From assembly GCA_029934095.1 (NCBI GenBank), contig JAOZMV010000084.1, forward strand, positions 1-6,585: 6,585 nt of DNA, read 5' to 3'. This stretch comes from Desulfuromusa sp. (GTDB lineage Bacteria > Desulfobacterota > Desulfuromonadia > Desulfuromonadales > Geopsychrobacteraceae). Below, one piece after another: positions 1 through 5,659 of the stretch. Numbering within the stretch: position 1 is the stretch's first letter; each line of letters starts with the position of its first letter. The position numbers and the translations under genes were made by a program. Under the pieces are notes generated by a model. The model worked only from the letters and a program-made list of their open reading frames with translations, had not been told where the DNA came from and did no database searches.

Positions 1-30
1 CAGACCAGAGGTCAGCTCCCTGAAATTATT

Positions 31-648
31 ATGGAAAATTTACTCCAACAATTTATGGAATTTCTTCCTGACGGGGGCACCTATCTCCTGATTTTGTTTT
101 TGATTGCCTTTGCTGAGTCAATCCCGATGATTGGCCTGCTCGTTCCGGGAAGCACTCTGATCGTTTTTGCCGGTTTTCTGATTTTAAAGGGAAAATGCTC
201 GTTAACCTTGCTGATCATAGTGACAACGGGCGGAGCATTATTGGGAGATCTATTCAGCTTCTGGCTGGGATTTTATTATGGAGCAAAACTTTTAAAACTC
301 CGCAGTTTTCAGAAACATCACCAACTGGTTAAACGTGCCGAACGTTTTTTTGTTGAACACGGGGGTAAAAGTATCTTTTTTGCCAGATTTCTCGGCCCCA
401 TTCGCGGCATTACACCATTTATCGCCGGACTGGCGGGGATGCCGAAACGACCATTTTGTGGTTACGCACTGGTCAGTGCTATCCTGTGGGGAATCTGTTA
501 TCCGGGGATAGGTTACCTAGGGGGACAAAGTTGGCAACAGGCTCAGAGCTTATCAGTTAAATTCGGGTTGATTATTGGCATCATTTTACTGGCAACTATT
601 CTACATCAATGGATCAAGCGCACCTTCAAATCATCTGACAATTCCTAG
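31..648 (+). CDS. DedA family integral membrane protein
   Basis: This 205-residue polytopic inner-membrane protein belongs to the DedA/VTT (SNARE-associated) family. Members act in membrane homeostasis, and several are undecaprenyl-phosphate or phospholipid translocases. Visible family signatures are an acidic Glu29 in the re-entrant segment (FAESIPMIG, then PGSTL at 39-43), Asp73 in GALLGD followed by a glycine-rich helix, and the ARFLGPIRGITP block with Arg119 and Arg125 six residues apart. That is the spacing of the two essential arginines in E. coli YqjA/YghB. Hydrophobic segments lie at about 17-52, 58-84, 115-137, 143-160 and 175-195. The length is normal for the family. The start at 31 gives the expected short amphipathic N-terminus, but no good Shine-Dalgarno precedes it. 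The stop codon TAG (646-648) lies inside the left end of an inverted-repeat element, so the last residues may have been set by its insertion. The substrate cannot be told from sequence. Confidence 0.93.
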   Translation: MENLLQQFMEFLPDGGTYLLILFLIAFAESIPMIGLLVPGSTLIVFAGFLILKGKCSLTLLIIVTTGGALLGDLFSFWLGFYYGAKLLKLRSFQKHHQLVKRAERFFVEHGGKSIFFARFLGPIRGITPFIAGLAGMPKRPFCGYALVSAILWGICYPGIGYLGGQSWQQAQSLSVKFGLIIGIILLATILHQWIKRTFKSSDNS

Positions 649-814
649 GAGTCTGTCTGACTTTGCGGATCGTAACGAGAAATCGACTGGTCGAGGGCAG
701 ATTTTCGTAGATTTGAGAGCGAATAGCACCGCTATTTGTCGAAAATATACGGGAATATGAACTGATCAGACGGGTTCGCAGTAGATTCTTGTAATGTCCG
801 ACAGGCTCCTAGGA
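643..814. repeat. Inverted-repeat-bounded, MITE-like intergenic element
   Basis: A non-coding segment of about 170 bp is bounded by imperfect terminal inverted repeats of 22 bp, at 643-664 and 793-814, with about 19 of 22 positions matching. The left end reads TCCTAGGAGTCTGTCTGAC. The right end, read on the other strand, reads TCCTAGGAGCCTGTCGGAC. Each end starts in a CTAG tetramer, so the unit can be read as GGAG...CTCC flanked by TA on both sides, as expected for a Tc1/mariner (IS630-type) miniature element inserted at CTAG. The interior has no credible ORF but contains a foldable hairpin (701-746). The repeat ends are seen directly; mobility and parent family are inferred. It could instead be a repeated structured RNA or a REP-like unit. 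It separates two convergent genes and provides dedA with its stop codon. Confidence 0.6.
701..746. other. Nested hairpin inside the inverted-repeat element
   Basis: The outer arms ATTTTCG (701-707) and CGAAAAT (740-746) are perfectly complementary. The inner arms AATAGC (722-727) and GCTATT (731-736) form a second perfect stem with a three-base loop, and G-U pairs can extend the inner stem by a few bases. An unpaired stretch on the left arm (about 708-718) makes the structure asymmetric. This could be the internal secondary structure of a miniature transposon or a folded RNA. No function can be assigned. Confidence 0.5.
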
Positions 815-831
815 GACAGACAGTCTCCTAG
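809..831. terminator. Hairpin between convergent dedA and outer-membrane gene
   Basis: A perfect 9-bp stem, CTAGGAGAC (809-817) with GTCTCCTAG (823-831), encloses a 5-base loop. It overlaps the stop codon (828-830) of the minus-strand barrel gene and lies downstream of convergent dedA, so it could end or stabilise both transcripts. Neither side is followed by a clear run of T, so intrinsic termination is uncertain. The hairpin forms because a third copy of the CTAGGAG-CTGTC end sequence (817-831, minus-strand reading) sits next to the right end of the element. Confidence 0.45.
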
Positions 832-1826
832 AACAAATATTCCAGGCCCGTTGTTAAAGCATAAGAATGCCAAGTGACTTTATTTAAACGGGTCTTTCCA
901 ACCGTCCCGTCATCAAAATAGGTTCTATCGGTACCATTATTGGTCTTCCAACGTTGGATATTCCCTTTTAATAACCATGACCACTTCTCATCGATCAAAT
1001 ATCGTCCCTTGAAATTCCAAACGACACCGGTCCCGTTGGCATCATGTTCAAAACTAACCGGATGATCAAAATCAGAGCGTAAATTCCAATCGGCCTGGGC
1101 AAAATAATCGACCCAATGATATTCAATGCCAGCTGTCATCTTAAACTTTTCACTCACCTGATAATCAGTATTGAGTCCCAACCAAGGGCCGTACCAATAA
1201 GCGGTATAAGTACTATCCAAACCTGAAATCTTACCGACAGGAGGCGGTAACCCTGCAGTTGGAAAGTACTGCTGACGCGTAATACTGTCAGAAATCACCT
1301 GCTCCCCATCGGACATTTTCAAAGCTTGCATATTGAAAGCATATCCAATCAGTGGCGTCACAGATAGTCCTGGAGCTTTTTTCAATTCAAAAATTGGACC
1401 GAAAGCAGCAGAGAAATCAGCTGTCATACCGTGATCCGCATCACTCACCGACCGAGACCATTCATGGGTCCGTCCATCCCTGGCATAATCAGAATCCTGA
1501 GCATCACCACTATAGATTTTACCCAACGAGATAGTAGCGATAAGCAGTGAATTTCTTCTTAAAAATGGCAGTTCCCCTAATTCAAGCCAACCTGTCCCCT
1601 GTAATTGCAAAATATGCAGGTTGTCCCATGTCAGTTCCGAAAGGATATCAGGGCTACCGCCATCGGATTCGTTAGAGATACTCCAATCTAGCTTATCGGA
1701 ACGATAGCCAACACCCAGATCCAAACCTGCGGACTCAATAGGGAGTAGATCAAAAGCCCGAGCTGAAACAGGTGTCAGGAAAGAGAGGATAAGAGCAGTA
1801 AGAAGTGTGAAGAGGTTGCGGCACAT
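828..1826 (-). CDS. Omptin-like outer-membrane beta-barrel protein
   Basis: From ATG at 1826 this encodes 332 residues. A clear Sec signal peptide (MCRNLF, then a hydrophobic core) ends in Ala-Arg-Ala at 22-24. The rest consists of alternating amphipathic strands, many aromatic girdle residues and a C-terminal Leu-Phe, the usual recognition end for outer-membrane barrel assembly. Blocks resemble OmpT in order: an Asp-Ser-Asp-Tyr motif (residues 111-114) at the place of the OmpT Asp83/Asp85 pair, the YWYGPWLGL strand matching OmpT MPYIGLTGSY, EYHWVDY matching KYSGWVE, and the last strand TTGLEYLF matching TAGLKYTF. The second catalytic pair, Asp-x-His in OmpT, appears to align with Asp-Trp-Asn (246-248), so protease activity is doubtful. 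The frame stays open to a GTG at 1877, but that lies in the loop of the acnB terminator and would put a poor N-terminus before the signal peptide. ATG 1826 is preferred although its ribosome binding site is weak. Its function is unknown: porin-like, protease-related or structural. Confidence 0.75.
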   Translation of the reverse strand: MCRNLFTLLTALILSFLTPVSARAFDLLPIESAGLDLGVGYRSDKLDWSISNESDGGSPDILSELTWDNLHILQLQGTGWLELGELPFLRRNSLLIATISLGKIYSGDAQDSDYARDGRTHEWSRSVSDADHGMTADFSAAFGPIFELKKAPGLSVTPLIGYAFNMQALKMSDGEQVISDSITRQQYFPTAGLPPPVGKISGLDSTYTAYWYGPWLGLNTDYQVSEKFKMTAGIEYHWVDYFAQADWNLRSDFDHPVSFEHDANGTGVVWNFKGRYLIDEKWSWLLKGNIQRWKTNNGTDRTYFDDGTVGKTRLNKVTWHSYALTTGLEYLF

Positions 1827-1856
1827 GCAAATACCCAAAGAGGTCAGGCAACAAAG

Positions 1857-1892
1857 TAGAAAGGCCACTCCATACACGGAATGGCCTTTCTA
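1857..1892 (-). terminator. Intrinsic terminator of acnB
   Basis: An 11-bp perfect inverted repeat (TAGAAAGGCCA at 1857-1867, TGGCCTTTCTA at 1882-1892) with a 14-base loop begins about 20 bases past the acnB stop codon. On the minus strand it is followed by a T-rich stretch (TTTCTACTTTGTT). It lies between acnB and the start of the outer-membrane barrel gene and should largely uncouple the two. The nearly symmetric arms could also terminate plus-strand transcripts, but no plus-strand gene feeds into it. Confidence 0.75.
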
Positions 1893-1911
1893 TTAGATAA
1901 CAATGTTCAGA

Positions 1912-4467
1912 CTAAATATCACAACGCTTGTAAACAGCGTCAAACTCACCTAATTCATCAAATTGCAGGTAGTCATAAACTTCCTCTTTGAATGGGGCGA
2001 TTTTCTCCTTATAAAGGGCCAGATACTCTGCGGGGGTTGGCAATTTACCTTTCAGTGCAGTAACAGCACCTAGCTCAGCGCTACCAAGGTAAACCTGCGC
2101 GCCATTACCGATCCGATCATCAAAGTTACGCGTTGAGGTGGAGAACATATTCACCCCATCGGGAACCCGTGCCTGGTTCCCCATACACAGAGAACAACCC
2201 GGGGTCTCAATCCGCGCACCGACCTGATTGAAGATAGCAAAATAGGATTCGCTCTTCAGCTTGGATTGATCCATCCGCGTTGGTGGACAGATCCAGATAC
2301 GGTCTTCAGGATTAAACTTGTGACCTTCCCAGATTTTAGCAGCAGCACGAAAATGACCGATGTTAGTCATACAGGAACCGATAAAGATATCCTTAATCTC
2401 GGTACCTTGAATTTCAGACAGCACCTTGACATCGTCAGGATCATTCGGGCAAGCCAGAATCGGCTCAGTAATTTCTGCAAGATCAATCTCAATAACTGCT
2501 GCGTATTCGGCATTAGCATCAGCTTCGAGCAATTTAGGATCTTTCAGCCAGTCCTTGACTGCATCGATACGATTCTGCAGTGTTTGTGGATCCTGATATC
2601 CATCTGCAATCATACTTTCCATCAGAGCAATATTTGAACGCAGATAGGTACAGACACTCGCTTCAGAAAGCTTGATACAACCGGCAGCAGCAGAACGCTC
2701 AGCAGCGGCATCAGTCAGTTCAAAAGCTTGCTCAACGGAAAGATTTGGTAAACCTTCCATCTCCAGAATCTTACCATTAAAGATATTGATTTTGTTCTTT
2801 TTAGGCACTGTCATCAAGCCCTGTTTGATAGCCCACAAAGGGATCGCATTAACGGCATCGCGCAAGGTGATTCCCTCATTCAGCTCACCTTTAAAACGGA
2901 CCAGAACTGACTCAGGCATATCCAATGGCATAAAACCAAGAGCCCCGGCAAAAGCAATCAAGCCGGAACCAGCAGGGAAACTGATACCAATCGGGAAACG
3001 GGTGTGTGAATCACCACCGGTACCAACGGTATCTGGAACCAACAGACGGTTCAACCAACTATGGATAACACCATCACCTGGATTCAACGGGACACCAGCG
3101 CGATCAGATATAAATTTGGGCAGGGTATTGTGCATCTTTACATCAGCAGGCTTGGGATAAGCGGCGGTATGACAGAAAGATTGCATAAACATTGGTGATT
3201 TAAATTTAAGGCAGGCCAGCTCTTTGATCTCATCAGCAGTCATCGGACCGGTCGTATCCTGGGAACCAACGGTCGTCATCAGTGGTTCACAAGCAGAACC
3301 GGGAAGAACACCGTCAACGCCACAGGCACGACCAACCATTTTTTGTGCTTGCGTGTAACCTTGATCAGCTTTCGGAGTTGGATTGTCAGCTGCGGCAAAG
3401 ATATCTGGTTCAGCCACGCCTTTAGCTGCACAGGCCAGAGTCGTCACCGAACGACCAATAATCAGAGGAATCCGACCACCGGCACGGAACTCATCAACAA
3501 CAGTATCGGGCTTGATTTCAAAAGTAGAAATAACTTCACCCGCTTCGTTAGTCACTTCACCTTTAGCGGTATTGATAGTGATAACATCACCCATGTTCAT
3601 TTTAGAAACATCCATCTTCAACGGCAAGGCACCAGAATCCTGAGCCGTATTGAAGAAGATTGGAGCAATGACACTACCGATGATGATACCACCACGGCGC
3701 TTGTTGGGTACCGCCGGGATATCATTACCAATACACCAGAGAACACTGTTACAAGCCGACTTACGCGAAGAACCGGTACCAACCACATCACCAACAAAAG
3801 CAACTTGATGTCCGGCCTCACGCCACTTGGCAATTTCCTCGATACCACCGGGAAAACGGGTTTTACCCATAGCCAATGTGTGCAGTGGGATATCAGGACG
3901 ACTCCAGGCATCACCTGCCGGGGAGAAATCATCGGTATTGATCTCACCTTCAACTTTAAATACTTTAACAGTAATGGTCTCAGCCAGTTCAGGTTTAGAG
4001 GTAAACCACTCGGCCTGAGCCCAGCTATCAACGACTTTTTGTGCAGCAGCATTGTCTTTAGCTAAAGTAACAACTTGCTCCGCTGCATCATAGACGTAGG
4101 TCATAGATGACAGAGCTTTTGCCGCCTCGTCAGCAAGGGCAGCATCACTCAGTGCAGAAATCAGACATTGGACGTTATAACCACCAATCATCGTACCAAG
4201 AATCTGTACTGCTTTAACTTTGTCGATCAATGGGGAGGACTTGGTTCCAGCAACAATTTCTGCCAGAAAAGCCGCCTTGACTTCAGCAGCCGGATCAACC
4301 CCGGGGGAAATCCGCTCAGTCAGCAGATTAAGTAAAAACTCTTCTTTGCCTGCGGGAGGATTCTGCAGCAGTTCGCAAACTCCGGTGGTCTGTTCAGGAG
4401 TTAAAGGTAAGGCTGGAATCCCTTGAGCATTCCGTTCTTCTTCTAGTTTAAGATAAGCTTCGATCAT
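1912..4467 (-). CDS. acnB: Aconitate hydratase B (AcnB)
   Basis: This 851-residue cytoplasmic 4Fe-4S enzyme interconverts citrate and isocitrate through cis-aconitate in the TCA cycle; many AcnB enzymes also hydrate 2-methyl-cis-aconitate. The domain order is that of the B type: an N-terminal HEAT-like helical domain (about 1-160), the swivel domain in front of the catalytic core (about 165-380, with INTDDFSPAGDAWSRPDIPLH and VVGTGSSRKSACNS), then domains 1-3. Cluster ligands are Cys699 in FIGSCMTN and Cys758 and Cys761 in TPGCSLCMGN. Their spacing of 59 and 3 residues is the same as Cys710/769/772 of E. coli AcnB (865 residues). GGDSHTRFP and STSTRNFDDR, substrate-binding blocks, are intact. 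The start is well supported by GGAGG just upstream. The gene has its own promoter (4573-4602) and terminator (1857-1892), so it appears monocistronic. It works in the same cycle as the 2-oxoacid:ferredoxin oxidoreductase at the right edge. Confidence 0.98.
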   Translation of the reverse strand: MIEAYLKLEEERNAQGIPALPLTPEQTTGVCELLQNPPAGKEEFLLNLLTERISPGVDPAAEVKAAFLAEIVAGTKSSPLIDKVKAVQILGTMIGGYNVQCLISALSDAALADEAAKALSSMTYVYDAAEQVVTLAKDNAAAQKVVDSWAQAEWFTSKPELAETITVKVFKVEGEINTDDFSPAGDAWSRPDIPLHTLAMGKTRFPGGIEEIAKWREAGHQVAFVGDVVGTGSSRKSACNSVLWCIGNDIPAVPNKRRGGIIIGSVIAPIFFNTAQDSGALPLKMDVSKMNMGDVITINTAKGEVTNEAGEVISTFEIKPDTVVDEFRAGGRIPLIIGRSVTTLACAAKGVAEPDIFAAADNPTPKADQGYTQAQKMVGRACGVDGVLPGSACEPLMTTVGSQDTTGPMTADEIKELACLKFKSPMFMQSFCHTAAYPKPADVKMHNTLPKFISDRAGVPLNPGDGVIHSWLNRLLVPDTVGTGGDSHTRFPIGISFPAGSGLIAFAGALGFMPLDMPESVLVRFKGELNEGITLRDAVNAIPLWAIKQGLMTVPKKNKINIFNGKILEMEGLPNLSVEQAFELTDAAAERSAAAGCIKLSEASVCTYLRSNIALMESMIADGYQDPQTLQNRIDAVKDWLKDPKLLEADANAEYAAVIEIDLAEITEPILACPNDPDDVKVLSEIQGTEIKDIFIGSCMTNIGHFRAAAKIWEGHKFNPEDRIWICPPTRMDQSKLKSESYFAIFNQVGARIETPGCSLCMGNQARVPDGVNMFSTSTRNFDDRIGNGAQVYLGSAELGAVTALKGKLPTPAEYLALYKEKIAPFKEEVYDYLQFDELGEFDAVYKRCDI

Positions 4468-4566
4468 CTCGCTCCTCCAAGTATCAGTTTCGCAGCATCA
4501 GCTGCACGATAGACTATTTATCTACGATTCCTGCCCGCAGACAAAGACATGATAGAGTAATAAATA
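4468..4566 (-). other. acnB 5' leader
   Basis: This is the predicted untranslated leader of acnB if transcription starts near 4566. It carries a small hairpin, GCAGC (4492-4496) with GCTGC (4501-4505) and a 4-base loop, about 25 bases before the start codon and upstream of the Shine-Dalgarno. No recognised riboswitch is visible. The remainder of the intergenic stretch up to 4892 is described under the promoter, the small ORF and the fkpA terminator. Confidence 0.4.
4474..4482 (-). promoter_or_regulatory. Strong Shine-Dalgarno of acnB
   Basis: The minus strand reads TTGGAGGAG shortly before the ATG at 4467. It contains GGAGG at near-optimal spacing, which fixes the acnB start. Confidence 0.85.
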
Positions 4567-4572
4567 TTGCAT

Positions 4573-4602
4573 ACTGTATACGATTTAACGCTGTTTTGTC
4601 AA
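4573..4602 (-). promoter_or_regulatory. Likely sigma-70 promoter of acnB with overlapping palindrome
   Basis: On the minus strand a perfect -35 box TTGACA (4602-4597) is followed, after 16 bases, by TATACA (4580-4575) or, after 18 bases, by TACAGT (4578-4573). Either can serve as -10. Transcription would begin near 4566, giving a leader of about 100 nt before the acnB ATG. The palindrome ATAC-T-GTAT (4571-4579) sits on the -10, where a repressor would block RNA polymerase. The boxes are seen directly; promoter use and regulator are inferred. Confidence 0.65.
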
Positions 4603-4688
4603 TCAACAGATCATCTCAATTATTGATCTTACCCTGTTCTTTCAGTATTTATTTCTTTAAAACAAATTGGTAAACGCCAGGCCAGTGC

Positions 4689-4713
4689 GTGACTTATTAT
4701 GTCACACTAGTGA
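4689..4713. promoter_or_regulatory. Cluster of GTGA/TCAC inverted repeats
   Basis: GTGAC (4689-4693) and GTCAC (4701-4705) form a palindrome with a 7-base spacer. The right arm then combines with GTGA (4710-4713) to make a second, overlapping TCAC-N4-GTGA pair. A -10-like TATTAT (4695-4700, plus strand) lies in the first spacer, about 65 bases before the small ORF at 4765. No convincing -35 is present at normal distance, which would fit an activator-dependent promoter. The spacing does not match a CRP or FNR site. The regulator is unknown and the call is tentative. Confidence 0.3.
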
Positions 4714-4764
4714 GATACATTGAAGTCAGCCGCAAAACCACTAATTTCGAAGTCTGGAGACCGT

Positions 4765-4836
4765 ATGTTTGAATTATTGCTACTCGCAACTATCGTCCTC
4801 ATTGTGCTCAGTCAGCTACTACCAAAAATAGACTAA
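4765..4836 (+). CDS. Putative 23-residue single-span membrane peptide
   Basis: A very short plus-strand ORF, starting ATG at 4765 and ending TAA at 4834-4836, encodes 23 residues. It begins MFELLLLATIVLIVLSQLL and ends with a short polar tail carrying Lys and Asp, so almost the whole peptide is one transmembrane helix with a charged C-terminus. A GGAG Shine-Dalgarno at 4756-4759 lies five bases before the ATG, which is good support for translation. It is divergent from acnB and convergent with the FKBP gene, and its stop codon touches the T-tract side of the fkpA terminator hairpin. The composition resembles small membrane subunits such as KdpF or CydX only in type; no specific homology is claimed. 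A chance ORF cannot be excluded. Confidence 0.45.
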   Translation: MFELLLLATIVLIVLSQLLPKID

Positions 4837-4841
4837 AAAAA

Positions 4842-4865
4842 CCCTGTCAACGTGAGTCGACAGGG
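4842..4865 (-). terminator. Intrinsic terminator of the FKBP gene
   Basis: A 7-bp perfect stem, CCCTGTC (4842-4848) with GACAGGG (4859-4865), has a 10-base loop. On the minus strand it is followed directly by seven T residues (4841-4835), a textbook rho-independent terminator. It lies about 28 bases past the FKBP stop codon. In plus orientation the tail is not T-rich, so it is unlikely to be an efficient terminator for the small ORF. Confidence 0.88.
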
Positions 4866-4892
4866 CCAGAAGAATCAAATTTTGAAGGAATC

Positions 4893-5564
4893 CTATAGTA
4901 CTTTCAGTAATTCAACATCAAAAACCAATGTTGAGTTTGGTGGAATCATGGGTGGTGCCCCACGCTCTCCATAAGCCAGATCAGCAGGAATGACCAGGTG
5001 CCATTTTGCACCCTCTTTCATCAACTGCAAAGCTTCAGTCCAGCCTGCAATAACACCATTAACCGGAAAGCTGGCAGGCTCTCCACGTTTGTACGAACTG
5101 TCAAACTCAGTCCCATCAATCAAAGTGCCTCGATAATGGACCTCAACCTTGGCAGCAGCGGCTGGCATTGCACCGGTCCCCGCTTGAAGTACTTTATACT
5201 GCAGTCCACTGGCCAGGGTAACAACCCCTTCCTGCTTCCCATTGTTTATCAGGTATTCCTCACTTTTAACAGCTGCTGACGCCATGTCGGCCATCTGCTT
5301 CATTTGCATTTCCTGTTGAAAAGCAGTGAGAACCTGAGCCATCTCTTCATCACTGAGAACTGTTTTCTCACCTTTCAACACTGCTGTTAAGCCAGCAGCA
5401 AGCTGATCTGCATCGATATCCATCTTCTGTTGTTTCATATTGGTACCAATATTCATGCCGATGGCATAACCAAGTTTTTCCTGTTTGGTTTTTAATTGAT
5501 CCTCAGCAGATACTGGAGCAGTCATAAAAACCGACAACAGTATTAAAATAAAAATTCTTTTCAA
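4893..5564 (-). CDS. Periplasmic FKBP-type peptidyl-prolyl isomerase (FkpA-like)
   Basis: From the TTG at 5564 this encodes 223 residues. It is an exported cis-trans prolyl isomerase and chaperone expected to help fold envelope proteins. Residues 1-20 form a Sec signal peptide (MKRIFILILL, cleavage after Val-Ser-Ala, mature Glu-Asp-Gln). Residues about 25-115 match the helical FKBP N-terminal dimerisation domain (LGYAIGMNIG, then a Met/Gln-rich helix). Residues about 120-223 are the FKBP catalytic domain, with expected active-site residues Tyr144, Phe154, Asp155, Val171, Ile172, Trp175, Tyr198 and Phe215. The start is chosen because GGAG (5571-5574) sits six bases before this TTG. The in-frame ATG at 5576 overlaps that GGAG and has no ribosome binding site of its own, and a TTG at 5597 falls in the upstream terminator tail. 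The size and layout are those of FkpA/Mip proteins. No lipobox cysteine is present, so it should be soluble. Confidence 0.93.
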   Translation of the reverse strand: MKRIFILILLSVFMTAPVSAEDQLKTKQEKLGYAIGMNIGTNMKQQKMDIDADQLAAGLTAVLKGEKTVLSDEEMAQVLTAFQQEMQMKQMADMASAAVKSEEYLINNGKQEGVVTLASGLQYKVLQAGTGAMPAAAAKVEVHYRGTLIDGTEFDSSYKRGEPASFPVNGVIAGWTEALQLMKEGAKWHLVIPADLAYGERGAPPMIPPNSTLVFDVELLKVL

Positions 5565-5570
5565 TTTTAT

Positions 5571-5574
5571 CTCC
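5571..5574 (-). promoter_or_regulatory. Ribosome binding site deciding a TTG start
   Basis: The minus strand reads ATGGAGATAAAATTG. The GGAG is six bases before the TTG at 5564, ideal spacing, and overlaps the alternative upstream ATG at 5576, which lacks a Shine-Dalgarno. The resulting protein begins with Lys-Arg followed by the hydrophobic core, as a signal peptide should. Confidence 0.65.
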
Positions 5575-5602
5575 ATAATTTTTGACAGAAAAAGCAAAAT
5601 AA

Positions 5603-5628
5603 GCCCCGGTCGTTAAAACAACCGGGGC
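5603..5628 (-). terminator. Intrinsic terminator after the ferredoxin oxidoreductase gene
   Basis: An 8-bp GC-rich perfect stem, GCCCCGGT (5603-5610) with ACCGGGGC (5621-5628), has a 10-base loop and is followed on the minus strand by TTATTTTGCTTTTTC. It is about 30 bases past the stop codon of the oxidoreductase beta subunit, so that operon ends here. The FKBP gene starts only about 40 bases further on, so partial read-through may contribute to its expression; I see no strong separate promoter for it. Confidence 0.88.
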
Positions 5629-5659
5629 CTGAAAATATAACATTTACATTATTTGATAA

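Noticed and set aside
575..760. 61-codon plus-strand ORF from the dedA end into the repeat element
   Set aside because: It is an out-of-frame overlap of dedA that continues into the inverted-repeat element; no ribosome binding site and a composition unlike a real protein.
1827..1877. GTG at 1877 as start of the outer-membrane barrel gene
   Set aside because: It lies in the loop of the acnB terminator and adds 17 mostly hydrophobic residues without positive charge before an already complete signal peptide.
3343..4065. 240-codon plus-strand ORF opposite acnB
   Set aside because: It lies wholly antisense to the intact, highly conserved acnB coding sequence, and its Thr/Arg/Asn-rich translation has no domain character. 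The other plus-strand ORFs across 2266-3160, 3383-3643 and 4220-4426, and the minus-strand one at 3618-4052, are the same kind of shadow.
4492..4505. Small leader hairpin as an iron-responsive-type element controlling acnB
   Set aside because: Five base pairs with a 4-base loop is not an IRE-like structure and is common by chance; aconitase RNA binding would need experimental support.
4689..4705. GTGAC-N7-GTCAC as a CRP/FNR site
   Set aside because: The distance between GTGA and TCAC is nine bases instead of six, and the FNR half-site TTGAT is absent.
4842..4865. Hairpin as a terminator for the plus-strand small ORF
   Set aside because: The T-tract is only on the minus-strand side; the plus-strand tail is CAGAAGAATC, not T-rich.
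5629..5659. AT-rich stretch after korB as a promoter for the FKBP gene
   Set aside because: A TATATT-like box exists but the -35 partner is poor, and the start would fall inside the terminator hairpin.
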